NCBI GenBank assembly: GCA_011037195.1
Contig: JAAEAF010002659.1
Location: 1 to 64,000, forward strand
DNA: 64,000 nt
Source of the DNA: Triatoma infestans
Lineage: Eukaryota; Arthropoda; Insecta; Hemiptera; Reduviidae
Direction: 5' to 3'
The notes under the pieces are model-generated. The model had not been told where the DNA came from. It ran no database searches and saw only the letters and a list, made by a program, of their open reading frames with translations. The position numbers and the translations under genes were made by a program. The first letter of the stretch is position 1, and each line of letters starts with the position of its first letter. This document shows, piece by piece, positions 1-10,660 of this stretch.

Positions 1-480
1 TGTGTGTGTGAAAGTGTGTATGTATGTATGTGAACAGCGAAGCTCGTCAAAATTCTTCAACCGGAAGTACCATTTTACTGAGTGGTTTTTTTTCACTTTT
101 TTGCACAATTTTCTCGAAAATGGCTCCAATCATTTTCTTTGAAATTAATATATCAACTAAACTTACAAAAGATCTACAATTTTTATTTGAAACATTTCTC
201 CGGGGAAAATGCATTTAAGGGCACTTTCTTAGGAGGGGTTGGTTGGTTTGTCCTCTTAAGTGCTATTTCAGTTTACTATACTAATTTTGTCACCTTAAAT
301 TAATATTAATTAGAATTAATGGTTTTGTTGGAATTCCGAGTTTTTTGGAAGTGCGTTTTTATTGAAATTGTATTTTTCAGGTTTCTGGTATATTTAGCGT
401 TTCTTCGAAAATTTTAGGATAAAGTGATAGCGGATCTTCTTAAACTGAAGTCACTTAGCGTTGTGGAATTCGGTCAGAAT
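1..480 (+). repeat. E-family dispersed repeat, 5'-cut by window edge
   Basis: The window opens inside a GT-rich tract that runs into a sequence found many times here: 'gaacagc.aagctc', then 'accggaagtaccattttact', a T-rich stretch ending in 'tctcgaaaatggctcc', then a block near 'gaaacatttctccgggg', and a second 'ggaagtgcg' box. The order matches copies at 21840-22620 and 49980-51080. The two small open frames (24-218, 82-303) are translations of the repeat and are not gene-like. The biological class is unknown. Confidence 0.75.
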
Positions 481-1807
481 ATAAATATTTATTGTCTCGC
501 AGACGTCCATTATCTCCACGAGGAATCCATGAAAGCAAAATATGCATGCAAATGATGCCTGGGATTATAATACCGATAGAAGCCAGCGCCACATAATTAT
601 TGAGATGCGTTAATTTTTTTCAATTAACTAAACTAAATCAACAAACTACGTAAATTAAATAAACGGAAGTAGATTGTGAGCAATGTAGTTATTGACGCAA
701 GAATAAGGCTGCTCCGGGCACCTATATGACTACAAATGTCGCGCCTTAAAATAATAATAATAATAAAAAAATTAAATTACAATAATTATCGAATAAAAAA
801 TAAACTATACATTATTTTAAAAAGCTTTAAATGTAATCTATTTTTTATAAGTTTGTATAAATATTATAATAACAACTTAATAGTTTAATGTAATTCCATA
901 TTTTATAAAAAAGTTTACATTACTATAATAATACCATTCATTTAATACATTTATAATCCATCCATTTTCTAAAAACCCATTAAATTATATTACACGTTCC
1001 TGGTTGTAAAAACTCATAAAATTTTATGAAACTAGCAAACTTTTCTCGAATAATCATTAGTAATTGTTATAATATAAATAAAACTCTTATCATAAAAGCC
1101 TGAATTGTTCATTTATTTCAAATGTTGAACAGTATAATGTTGTACAATTTCTATTGAATTATTTAAAAGGAAATATTTGTTTTAATGGCTTTTGTCCATT
1201 TCAATCATATATCTTTTCTTCTTTTTTTTAAAAAAAAAACAATGTTTTTTTCTAGTTTAATTATGTTATTACATTAGAATTAAAAAAAAAAAATACTGAT
1301 GAAGCAAAGTGGTCATCATTATTACACTCGAAAAAACCAATATAACGATTTCCTTTAAACTCAGAATGCTAATTGCCGAAAAATTAACAGATATCAGTTT
1401 TATTTGAAACATTAAAACAATAATAATAATAAAAATAAGTTTTCAGATAGTTATGGGGAATTCGTGACATTAAATTTCAAATTTTATTTGATTTGGTTTA
1501 ATACTATTGGCGCACTCTTCTGGACAACAATGTAATCATTTCACTAACTGCCTGGGTTGGTGGTAAGGTGGATCTTTTCCATCTACACATCTATATTTAT
1601 ATAAAAAAAATTCAGTAAAATTTGAAAATTAAATAAAAATTATAATTTTTTTTTTAATATAAATTTACTAACAAGAGATGCAGAAGTCGATTAAGTGTAT
1701 CACCACCAGATTTTCCTTACTCAGAGGACCACAAAACTAGTAGCTTCCAGTAAAAACTCAAATTTCAAAAGTTGAATTTGGCAAGAACATAATAGTTCCT
1801 CTTACAG
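481..1807. other. AT-rich unassigned stretch
   Basis: No coding frame, RNA gene or recognised element. The region is very AT-rich with many A and T runs. Faint E-like wording occurs near 1370-1480 (a Phe/Ile-rich T-tract followed by 'tttgaaacatt'), too decayed to delimit. Confidence 0.5.
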
Positions 1808-2134
1808 TGTAATGGTACCGGAAAGATAATGCAACCACAGCAGAGAAAAGAGAGGCCGTCTCTGGTTAACAGAGACTACTCTCTGACTTAGGCAGGCTAG
1901 AGTGGTAGAACCTCTGTATATAAGCCAATTGGAATCTATCTAGAGGATCTATCAGATACAACCATACAACTGTACATCGCATCGTGTAATATCTTTACTC
2001 ACACCATTCATTCTATCATTTTCATTATAAAGTCCAGTGCAGTTAGTGTAAACTTAGCTATATTATATTAGTGTCTTCATATCTCTTTCATTTAATCAAA
2101 CCGAATTTCTCTCCTCAACAACTCCATTATAACA
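1808..2134 (+). mobile_element. Solo-LTR-like element, family B
   Basis: Begins TGTAATGGTACC and ends CCATTATAACA, the TG...CA termini expected of a long terminal repeat. A TATA-like 'ctgtatataag' lies about 105 bases in. The whole block recurs inverted at 55893-56175 with the same internal order: 'gacttaagcaggctagagtgg', the TATA region, 'catcgcatcgtgt', 'aagtccagtgcagttt', then 'gtgtcttcatat'. No internal retrotransposon coding region follows, so a solo LTR is the simplest reading. I could not see a clean target duplication. Confidence 0.65.
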
Positions 2135-2289
2135 GTAAGCAGTAGATGTAGATTGTTGTAGCGGATTAACGCACTGCGATTTGAAAGATCTATTGTGCCC
2201 TCTCAGTGCACTGCCAGCCTTCAATCAGTTTTCTCTAGCTACAAACAACATTGCTCATCACCGCACAGTATGTTGTAAGAGGCTCCTAG

Positions 2290-2390
2290 AAAGGGAAAAT
2301 CTAAGGGTAGTATGCTGGATTCGAATCCGGGACCTCCGCGATACTAGTCCAGCGTGCTACCACTGAGCTATTCCCTTCCTTCTCCCTTGG
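2290..2390 (-). repeat. tRNA-derived SINE head (tRNA-like)
   Basis: The minus strand reads 'tagctcagtggtagcacgc' (A-box-like) and 'ggattcgaatcc' (B-box-like) at about tRNA spacing. A 7-bp acceptor-like pairing (AAGGGAA with TACCCTT) has one mismatch, but the anticodon and T stems do not pair properly. A similar head occurs at 34903-34975. A SINE head or decayed tRNA copy fits better than a working tRNA gene. Confidence 0.55.
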
Positions 2391-3700
2391 CTTATGCCAA
2401 TTAACTAGGGGTGGAGAGACCCTAGTTTGTGTACTGTGTTTGTCCTTGTCGGTAAAGTGTAAAACGTATGTAACTTAGTATTGGGTACTGTTCTGACGAA
2501 ATGTATGGGGTACTGAGCTGTGGTAATCCGTGGGGGCCACTAATTCCCCAAATAACTGCATGCAACAGATACCCCTTGCGAGCACAGTAAACCGTAAATA
2601 ATAAAAGTAAAAAGAAACGTTAAAGATGTAAACGCTCTAATAATGTTAATAAAAAAAAAAAAATGGGAATATAAAAAATGTTGATAAACTTAGAGAAGCG
2701 TTAAACAAAATTAAATAACAAGCAATGTAAACAATTTAACTCAATGTTGGTTATACATGTGATACAAATGTTTAAGTAGAGTCGGTTGGTGCTAGGTGAG
2801 GAGATGATAACATTTTAAAAGGAAGTACTAACATGATCGGACGAGTATGAAATGGATAATCGGCGAAGCGAGAAGTAAATACAGAAGACCCGTGTATATA
2901 TATATATATATATGTATGTGTATTACATATATATATACGCTCTACAAGAGCATCAACTATATAGAGTGTATAAGCTCACGAGTAGTTGGAGCGTGTGCGT
3001 ATATATATATATATATATATATCTAGGAAGAGATAGGTAGCTAGAATGAAACTACTGAAGATGTGTCGATTGAGTAAAGGGGACCTGTTCAGTGTCTGTT
3101 GTTAGTGTGATAGGTAATTACAGGAGTAACACCACCAAGTGGTATCAACTCAAAGGAACGCTAGCTACACACTAAATGAGCACTAAAGGAACAATTGACT
3201 AAAGGTATTCTTGTCGAAGAACCCCCCCACCCCAAACCTATGTACAAAACTAGTTCTATACAAACTGAACAAAGACTAAAAACTAGTAGTAAATTACAGT
3301 GTTTGTAATTTAATTTTTACTACCTCCTTTTGTTTTTTGTTTTTTATTGAACACAAATCACAGTGCTCATTGATAGTAAAATTTATGAGTAATAAAAAAA
3401 AGTAATTAGTAGTCTTTGTAGTTTAAACTATAATGATTATGGAACTAATGATAGTTCAATATTAATGAAAACTTACATAAACATTATATTAGTATGATTA
3501 ATGGAAAATATAAATTACTCACCATATCTGATGAATAAAGGATGAAAAGATTGTTCTACTCACCTGTAACAAAAAAAAAAAAAAAACATAAAATTAAAAT
3601 TTATTAAATTAAAAAAAAGGATGCAGAACATAATTAATAAACATAATTTTTAAATTTTTAATTTTAAAATTGCATATGATATTAAAAAAAGGTAAAGTAA
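2391..3700. other. Unassigned, AT-rich with (AT)n tracts
   Basis: Holds AT microsatellites near 2896-2935 and 3000-3022 and several poly-A runs. No coding frame or recognised element. Confidence 0.5.
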
Positions 3701-3704
3701 TGCA

Positions 3705-3800
3705 TAATATTTCAGGCAGGCATAACGGCTAACTACTAAATTAGATGTTGTGGACGGGGGCGGAAGCACCTACTTTACTATTAACATTTATTAGACATTA
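3705..3800 (-). repeat. SINE family S, 3' body
   Basis: Read on the minus strand, this carries 'aatagtaaagtaggtgcttcc', 'ccgtccacaacatctaattt' and 'gccgttatgcctgcctgaaa'. The same order appears at 29147-29287 (minus) and in the two halves at 53590-53698 and 54735-54793 (plus). The tRNA-like head is not visible here, so the copy is partial. Confidence 0.65.
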
Positions 3801-4426
3801 CAATGTCAATAAGGACCAATATTTCTAAGACAAGAGGGGGGGAAAAGAAATAAGCGAATAGTCTACTTTCTATCGTTCAATATTATGGGATATTATGTTA
3901 AATTACCAGACACTATAGATATGTGGTAGATATGAGAAGGAGAGTGTAGTGGGGCTCAGATGTCTTGGAGAGGTGTTGTGATACGATGAATAGTTGGGAG
4001 TTAGTTAGAGATTTTTAGAGAGTTGTTACTCGGAATATGGATTACCAATTTACGAAAATAGAAATATATATATTTTAACAATAATTTAACGTTTGAAAAG
4101 ATATAACTACAATTAATTTGAAATGATTTAAAATGTAACTAGAATGCACAACTATAATGATTGATAAATAAATATATGTTTAAATACTTAGATAGGGACG
4201 CGCTCCGATGTATGAACTATGTCACTGGTAGGATCTTGATGATACGTTGACGAAATACTGAAGAATGAAGAATAATCATCCCCTCTTCCTGTGAGAGAGG
4301 CGTTATATTGCCATCACTCACACATTTACAAGTGTGTAATTACGGGTCACACTAAAAAATTCTTGCCGTGTGTTGACCCTAGGTCTTGAATAGGTCGGCG
4401 AACAGGTGTGGCAACAGGTGATAGCA

Positions 4427-4528
4427 GTTATCAAAAGACTGTAGCCAGGTGGTCTTTTGAGTGTTGGTTTATTGGCGGTTATCAAAGGAGTGTAGCCAGG
4501 TGGTCTTTTGAATGATTCATTGACCCTT
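4427..4528. repeat. 51-bp unit tandemly duplicated
   Basis: 'gttatcaaa.gagtgtagccaggtggtctttt' occurs at 4427 and again at 4478, a spacing of 51 bases. A third decayed copy may follow near 4540 ('ggccaggcggcttctgt'). The tandem lies in a minus-strand open frame (4318-4659) that encodes two RPPGY-like repeats. I take that frame as a by-product of the tandem. Nothing links it to a known protein. Confidence 0.6.
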
Positions 4529-4695
4529 GTATATTGGCCAGGCGGCTTCTGTATACTCCGTATAATGACCCTTTTGAAAGCAGTGTGTCTTTGGCGGTCC
4601 CTTTGACCGTGCACTGACCGCGGCTCTTGACCTGAATAATAGCGATTGGCTGGCACCACTAGTTATAATTTTTATATTTAAAAATTATATATTTT

Positions 4696-4759
4696 CCTTC
4701 TTGTTATCACTCCTTCTTGTTATCACTCTTTCTTGTTATCACTCCTTCTTGTTATCACA
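4696..4759. repeat. 16-bp minisatellite, four copies
   Basis: Four consecutive units of 'ccttcttgttatcact', with one base change in the third and the last base changed in the fourth. Read on the minus strand each unit carries GTGATAACA, matching the likely 3' end of the adjacent LTR-like element, so it may be an amplified LTR terminus. Confidence 0.75.
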
Positions 4760-5100
4760 TTACAAGAGAATTGGGTATAATTTAAGAAAGTGAAGAAATA
4801 AATTTATAGATGCACTGAACACTTTATGTAATTAATAGAATTATATAAATTGCAAGGACTTTACACTGGTTGTATGATATCTGAGAATAAGGTAGCGAGA
4901 GAATAATTAAGAGAGAAAGAGAGAGAGAGACAGACTGGCTGAGTATTAGAAATTACGCAGACGTGTTGACTGATTTGTGTTGATCACTGTTCTTCTGTAG
5001 GGCTAGCTCATCTCTATATATATATCGAATTCTTCTCCCTAGTTTGGCCTAAGTAGAGAGTAATTAATGTTGCTTCTTGGTTTTTCGGATCCCATTACAG
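4745..5100 (-). mobile_element. LTR-like element, family D
   Basis: On the minus strand it starts TGTAATGGGATCCGAA, then 'ctacttaggccaaactaggg', 'gagctagccctacagaag', 'cagccagtctgtctc', 'gtgtaaagtccttg' and 'gtgttcag', ending near 'gtgataaca'. The same order appears at 28090-28422 (plus) and 46440-47458 (minus). It has TG...CA ends and no internal coding region, so I read it as a solo LTR. Its start resembles families B and C, suggesting related retrotransposons. Confidence 0.65.
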
Positions 5101-5929
5101 ATAATGTTAAATAATTAAACAATAATATCAATGTAACAATTCTACCTTGCACGTGGGACGAAAATTTGTATGAGAAGCTATTCATTCGACTAGGTAGTGT
5201 TGGCATTAAGACTACTAACTACTGTAGGCTTAACAAACCTTCTGCAAAGCACGACCCTGTGTAGGTTCCACCTAGAAAGAGGAGGACCGGGTACGACATA
5301 TGTTGTGTGTAAAACGAAGAAGGACGGTGGTGGTATATAATGTTTTAAAGAGAAAAATAATTTTTAGAGATATTAAATAATTTTCACATACAAATCTCTG
5401 GTAAGGCTAATTAAAGTCGCATTAACAATTTTGACCAACACTAGAGCAATTACTTCCTTAACTAAACCATAAACTGAACATTGTCCCACATATAATTAAA
5501 TATACATTTACAAAATACAACTTGAAAACATGTACATGTAAAATATTTTCGTAATAGCCATGTTTTTATAATATATCATAATATCATTACAAACATCATG
5601 CTGGGTGGTTGTTATGCGCATGATGAGAAAAAATACAATACAAAAGAGAGAGAGAGAGAGAAAAAAAAGAAAGGAATTATGTATTTGAACTCTCAATAGT
5701 GTAGTAAATGACGATGCTCATTTCCGACAATCTTTCTTGCATTTTCCAAGCACAAGCTGGCATTTTCTTGATTATCTTTGAATGGATACATAAATTGAAG
5801 CTGCAGATAAGAGGGAAACATCTTCTATACAGTTAAATAGTAACTATGTACTTTGAATTTATGGCAATCATTCCCATTCTTTAATGCAACATTATTATTA
5901 TTTTTTTTTTTTGCTAATATTAATACATG
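5101..5929. other. Unassigned stretch
   Basis: No supported gene. A short (GA)n tract lies near 5645-5665. The minus-strand frame 5508-5696 is a low-complexity Phe/Leu/Ile-rich translation of AT-rich DNA. Confidence 0.5.
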
Positions 5930-5975
5930 TTTTTGAGGTCCTCTGGGTATGAAAACAATGTTTTTAGGAATGGCC

Positions 5976-6030
<55 letters not shown>

Positions 6031-6130
6031 AAAATGTCTGAAATACGACAAATCATAGGACGCTCAAACTAATATTCCGTTTAGTTCAACCATGGAAGAT
6101 TTCGGTTATAATCCATATTCCAAAAAATAG
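5930..6130 (+). repeat. E-family fragment with (GT)n tract
   Basis: 'gaggtcctctgggtatg' leads into a (GT)n run at about 5980-6026, followed by 'aaactaatattccgtttag' and 'accatgg', the same order as other E copies (for example 50180-50330). The dinucleotide run sits where the GT or CA tract lies in most E copies. Confidence 0.7.
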
Positions 6131-6334
6131 ATTTAACTATCTAATAGTTTTTTCAGATTATCAGGATTCAGTTTTTCGGGATATTCTCGTAAACCGTTCC
6201 AATATTTTTCTTTAAGCTTCTCCCTACCATATAAATGCGTCCTATCTCTTTTATTTGGAATATTATTCCATGGAAATGCATTTTTGAATAGAATAAATGT
6301 TCTAATCAACATTTAAGATAAAGTAACTCGCAAT

Positions 6335-6583
6335 CTACAGGCTCACCTCAATTCACTTCAACAATGGTTCAACAAATCAGTGCTGAAAAGAGCCAAACCA
6401 TATCCTTCACTCTCCGACGACTCACTACTGCTCCAGCTTATTATGACAATGTCGCCTTACCCCCTAGTACAAAAAGTTCGCTACTTGGGACTATACATGG
6501 ACCGACGCGTCACCTGGAATCCACATACCACAGTCAAACGACAGGCACTGCTTTAAAGTTACAAAATGCTGAAACGATTACTT
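6335..6583 (+). pseudogene. Jockey-type LINE reverse transcriptase fragment, 5' half of a split copy
   Basis: Translation in mixed frames gives a thumb-side RT stretch: 'LQAHLNSLQQW', then 'SFTLRRLTTAP', then 'YLGLYMDRRVTWNPHT' and 'VKRQAL'. It aligns with the minus-strand Jockey copy at 22773-23845 ('LQSHLNSLETW', 'TFTLRRTT', 'YIGLYIDKRLTWNPHT'). At least one frameshift separates the pieces. It is cut at 6583 by the RNase H LINE and resumes at 7376. Confidence 0.75.
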
Positions 6584-7375
6584 TTTTTTTTCTGGATTTT
6601 TTTATGGTGCACAACAGCTGTGGTCCTTTGCACCTGACTCTAACTTGTAAGGACTCGTCCGGGATGCATATCCATACACACCAGTCTAACAATTTCTACA
6701 GCGAACCCATAATCTAGGTCTAATCATATTCCTCTACTCCCTTATATCACTTATAAAATAAATACCTATACACAAGACACCACCAAACAACTAAACACAT
6801 ACATATGAACAGCTAGTTTCACAACAAATGAAATAGATGAACCTCCCTGAGATATTCGAATGTCTTATTGATATTGCCCTCATTGTCTCTTAATACATCT
6901 GTAACACTGGTCGGTAAATTTACTTTTCCCCGCGCGTTTACATATTTCGAATATTCCAATAGAATATGCGGGACCGTTAATGTCGTATTGCAAGCTCTGC
7001 AGACCGATCAGATTCTCTTTGGAATATGTGGCTGTGTATCAACATGGTATGGCCGAGTCTCATTCTCGCTAGGACAACTTCTTCTCGCCGAGACTCTCGA
7101 TTTGAGGTTGACCATTTCTTTGTGGTGCCATTGATATTCCTTAGTTTATTTGACAGCTGCACTGATTGCCAATCCTTTTCCCAATTGGAAAGACTTTGTT
7201 TTTTTAGAAAAGCTTTCCAAAAGACTGCAAGGACATGTTCGTCTCATACAAGCAGCTTTGTCGGCAGATTCGTTATCTCTTATCCCCACATGACTGGGAA
7301 TCCAAATAAAGGAGACTTCTTTATTTTCTCGCAGGCATAGTTCCCAGAGCGTACGTGTGCACTGATATGTATGCA
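6584..7375 (-). mobile_element. 5'-truncated RNase H-bearing LINE inserted in Jockey
   Basis: The element runs leftward and ends in a poly-T run (about 6584-6591, the A tail on the minus strand). 'ATTACTT' flanks it at 6577-6583 and 7376-7382, a likely 7-bp target duplication. The minus-strand frame from 7376 encodes the last part of an RNase H domain with 'FIWIPSHVGI' and 'NESADKAA'. A second frame encodes 'NKLRNI' and 'VLARMRLGHTML', the usual zinc-knuckle region of this LINE type. A frameshift and stops make it non-functional. Confidence 0.8.
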
Positions 7376-7718
7376 ATTACTTAACAAACGATCTAACTTA
7401 ACACTTACCAGCAAACTGCTAAATCCAAATCATACTTAAACTTATTTGGGCTTAAACGGCCAAACGGCAGAATTGTAGGGTTCAACCAAACGATCTAACT
7501 GTAATCGTATCCAAACCCTTCAATCCAAAATCCTCCGCAAAATCGTTTCAGCTCCTTCATTTGTTTCCAATCATACAATCCATATAGAGTTAAATATTCC
7601 GTCAAGTTTATCATCTCATGTCAATCCTCTTGTCCGTGAACTTGCATCCCTCACTAATTCTATAAAATCTAAGGGAAGGCTAAAAAGTCAATGGCCTCGT
7701 GATCTACTTATTGAGTAA
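7376..7718 (+). pseudogene. Jockey-type LINE C-terminus, 3' half of split copy
   Basis: This continues the fragment at 6335-6583 after the LINE insertion. It reads 'LLNKRSNLTLTSKLL' with later stops. From 7509 a clean frame runs to a TAA at 7716-7718, carrying 'IQTLQSKILRKIVSAPSFV' and ending in 'WPRDLLIE'. The 'SK.LR.IV.AP..VSN' and 'PRDLL' endings match the C-terminus of the copy at 22773-23845, so start and stop of this piece are well supported. Confidence 0.8.
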
Positions 7719-8558
7719 ATCGGATATTCACTGCTGAATGACTTCTTCGCTCCCGTTTCTATTAATTGTCCACAATTAACAAATTTACTATTGTTAAGCT
7801 TATAACAGGTGTAAATATCATTAAATAAAAAAAATAAAAAACATTAAATTAGAAAAATAAAAATAAAGAACAGTTATCAAAGAGAACTTAATAACTGGAG
7901 AGATGACTTCAATTATATTTTTATATCACGCACAATACTGGTTGATTGTATGTGAGAGTTTATAAGGTTATAGAAGTATGTATATCGTTTAAATTACAGC
8001 CGAAAAGAATAAGAACATATTGTGGTTAAAATGTAATATTGGTATATAATAAATAATGTCAACTGAAAGGCAATATACAAAGTCTTTTAGTCAACATGTT
8101 ATATAGTGTAAGTTACAATGTTCTGTGCCTTGTCATGAATTCGGGGGGGGAGGGGGCGGAGATCGGAAATTTGAAGAGTAGTTTATATAAATAAGAATGT
8201 ATAAAATTTAGTGAAGAGGATATGTATGTATAATAGCTAGGGCAGGTATGATAATAAATATATAAATACTGAAAAGTTAGCAAGATTATTTAAGCAAGTA
8301 TCTAAGATTGTTGATAGAAAAAATAGATTCAAGATGGAGACAGTGATATATTAATTGGTTATAACAAAGTAAATGTATTATATGAATTATCATGTTTCCA
8401 TATGCGGATGAAAATAATAGTATAAACACTGAAATACAAGCAGGGTTGATATAAATGAAATAATGCAAAAATGGTTGGTAGAAAAAGGTAAATTTGAGAT
8501 CGTAAATTAATATGATGTTGTTGAAAATGTGGATGGGTCCGCAATGCTGGATAACATA
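7719..8558. other. Unassigned AT-rich stretch
   Basis: No coding frame or repeat seen, apart from a G-run at about 8142-8156. Confidence 0.45.
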
Positions 8559-8593
8559 TGGTATTTTATCCGTTGTAGCATGCATATTTATAT

Positions 8594-8637
8594 TGTTCCT
8601 GACCGGTTTCGAATTTTCATCCATCGTCAGAGCAAAT
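8594..8637 (-). ncRNA. Hammerhead-like motif, type 2
   Basis: The minus strand reads CTGACGA, then a stem GGAT/ATTC with GAAA loop, then GAAA, the palindromic ACCGGT, and C. This satisfies the CUGANGA...GAAA...H core; position 7 of the core tolerates any base. Stem I pairing is weak (TGCT with AGGA contains a G.G mismatch). The mirrored copy near 8931-8976 has lost the CTGANGA box. Activity is unproven. Confidence 0.5.
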
Positions 8638-8719
8638 TCACCAAGTTCGTGTAGAGAGTTCACTTTAACGTAATGTTTCTGTAACACTGTTGTTGTTAAA
8701 AGTTTAGTTTTAAATACAG

Positions 8720-8865
8720 TCAGTGTAAACTAACTTCGCTCTGTGCAAGTCTGTGTTGTCACACTGTCTGAAAAACGCATGCTGAAGATGGACGAACGCC
8801 CGAAACCGGTCGATGACCACAAAATGAAACAGGCTACCACGGAAAATGCCTCTGATTTCTGTAAC
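8720..8865 (+). mobile_element. H unit (PLE-associated hammerhead repeat)
   Basis: Starts near 'cagtgtaaactaacttcgct' and runs through 'tctgtgcaagtctgtgttgt', 'cacactgtctgaaaaacg', the hammerhead, then 'gaccacaaaatgaaacaggc' and 'taccacggaaaatg'. The same order occurs in at least eight other places in this window. A minus-strand frame (8710-8892) gives 'FRGSLFHFVVIDRFR', which reappears in other copies only because the DNA repeats. Confidence 0.8.
8777..8816 (+). ncRNA. Hammerhead ribozyme motif (H unit)
   Basis: Core CTGAAGA, stem II GGAC/GCCC weakened to three pairs, GAAA, then ACCGGT and C17 at 8811. Stem I would pair CAT with ATG, but the innermost pair is G.G. All core residues are present, but folding may be poor. 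Confidence 0.6.
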
Positions 8866-9005
8866 ACTCTTTGGTGAGTGTAACAGAAACATTAAGTTGA
8901 AGTGAACTCTCTACACAACATGGTTTGTTTGCTCGCACGGTGGATGAAAATCCGAAACCGGTCAGGAACAACATAAATACCATGCTGCGACGGATAAAAT
9001 ACCAG

Positions 9006-9589
9006 ATGTTAATATGATATCTTTATATTATCCATGTTAATAAAACCGCAGAGATTTTGTATTTTACCTCATAGCCTGGCATCATTTTGTCACCAGCCAC
9101 CAACCGGTTTATTGGTCATTCATCCAGTTTCTCAATATTTTAATGAATAAAATAAATTAGTCAACTAGTACAATGCAAACACAAAGATTAATTGATGATA
9201 ATTTCATCCTGATCAGACATTTTGAAGACTTGGTGAAACAATTATCAGAAAAGTCCGATAAGCTGCCTCAGAAAATGTCTCTATGATTGAAAAAATGCAT
9301 TTTTTTCGAATGAATATGCCACAGCACTGGCAGCGATCTGTTTATTAATTTACTACATACTTCTAGGCAGCTTCCAAACGAAACTTTAGCCAATCTACTC
9401 AGCATGGTTATTAGCAACACTAATCGGTGAAATTTCTAACAAAATTAACTCAAAATAAACAAAATAAATTTCTCACAATTGTCTAAAATAATTTTGTTTT
9501 TGTTTTTTAAATGTTTCAAATGAAAAGTGATAGATTTATATATCTAGGCAGTTAGCGTTCCAAGTTTTAAAAGTAATCATTATAGTTAT
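9006..9589. other. Unassigned stretch
   Basis: No gene or repeat recognised. Confidence 0.4.
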
Positions 9590-9860
9590 TTTAAAGAAAA
9601 TCGTCAAAAAACTGAAAGGTGTCCCCTCCCCTATGAAAGGAAAAAATCATTCAGTTAAAACGCATTTCCGGTTGATGGATTGCGGCCGAAACTAAAGTGC
9701 CAAATGCGGAAATAGTATCTGGACGGAATACTCAAGTTTCAGCTTTCTGCTGCAATATTTCCTTTTTTTGAGATATTATGTTCAACACACACACACACAC
9801 ACACAAAGACCATTCGCTAAAAGCTATAAAACATTTATTTCCGTTAAGAAAACCCAATTT
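9590..9860 (-). repeat. E-family repeat copy with (CA)n
   Basis: Minus-oriented E order: 'aaaatcgtcaaaaaactgaa', 'catttccggttgatgg', 'cggaatactcaagtttcagc', a (CA)n run at about 9785-9804, then 'aaacatttatttccg'. It is shorter than the copy at 11160-12135. Confidence 0.7.
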
Positions 9861-9879
9861 TGAAAAATTTTACACCACC

Positions 9880-10660
9880 ATAATTGTTGGGTCGGTGGTT
9901 ATTGCACCCAGCTCTCCTGCTCACGCACGCGTGCATCCGCCCGTGCGTGCGCGCGCGTTCGCCGTACACTTAGCTACTTCCGTTTTATTCTCCCCTGTTT
10001 TTTAATTAATATGTTTAGTTCTTCCCACATATTGCATCACTCTGCCTCATATTCCTTTCCCCACTACTTCCGCTGGCACATCCGGCCAACGCTGAGCTCT
10101 GGCCCACTTAGCTATTATATCTCGCCTGTACAATTTGTTTTCCGCTTCATCCTCCGGAGTTAGTGGTGCCAGGGTAAAATTCGCCTTTACACTTATTCGC
10201 CTATACGCGCCTAATCACCCGGATAGTTTTACTCATTTATTCATCGGTGAATAATAAGCACTTCTCGCGCCCTCACTTTCAAAAGGATACATCGTTCGCG
10301 CCTTGGTGTACTCACATTTGTCTGGCAGTTCAACAGCAGCGTCATCCGCTTCCACGGAGCACTCCAACCCCCTTCCTTTCACCTGATATCTTTTCATTCG
10401 CCACGCTCACACACAGCGCATCCACATACAGACGTCACAGCTTCCTATAACCACTTCCGCCTATCACTTCATCGCCTTTGCGTCAGCATTCGCAGTCATC
10501 AAGAAGGTAAGTCTCGCCTTTGTTTATTATTTCTTATTACAGTTCAATTTTCTTCCCGTTCACCATTTTTTCTCGCTTCTGATTTTCGCCTCAACTTACG
10601 CCATCTCGCCTTGGGTGTCTGCCGCGCAGACAGTAATACATCCTCTTTCTATACGAGAAG
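9880..10660 (+). other. GC-richer block with a consensus splice-donor sequence
   Basis: Base composition changes here: C-rich text with 'cgtgcgtgcgcgcgcg' and several short open frames, unlike its flanks. 'AAG|GTAAGT' occurs at about 10504-10512, with a T-rich tract ending 'cttattacag' some 30 bases later, too close for a normal intron. It could be a 5' non-coding exon or promoter region, or an unrecognised repeat. No protein homology is visible. Confidence 0.25.

Larger units (their letters stand above)
8560..9005. repeat. Palindrome with type-2 hammerhead-like arms and an H unit at its centre
   Basis: The left arm (about 8560-8690), read on the minus strand, matches the right arm (about 8873-9005): 'cagaaacatta.gtt', 'gaactctctacac', 'ggatgaaaat.cgaaaccgg', 'tcaggaacaa', then 'cggataaaataccag'. 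Between the arms lies one plus-strand H unit (8720-8865). The arms differ at many positions, so the structure is not fresh. Confidence 0.75.

Noticed and set aside
2290..2390. Possible functional tRNA gene on the minus strand
   Set aside because: A- and B-box-like text and most of an acceptor stem are present, but the anticodon and T stems do not pair, and a similar head recurs in a non-tRNA context at 34.9 kb. Treated as SINE head.
4318..4659. 113-aa minus-strand frame with RPPGY repeats
   Set aside because: The repeats come from a 51-bp tandem duplication; no known domain, no neighbouring gene structure.
8710..8892. Recurrent peptide resembling 'GSLLHFVVIDRFR' in several places
   Set aside because: It arises from the antisense of repeated H-unit DNA and is broken differently in each copy. 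Conservation is at DNA level, around the ribozyme.
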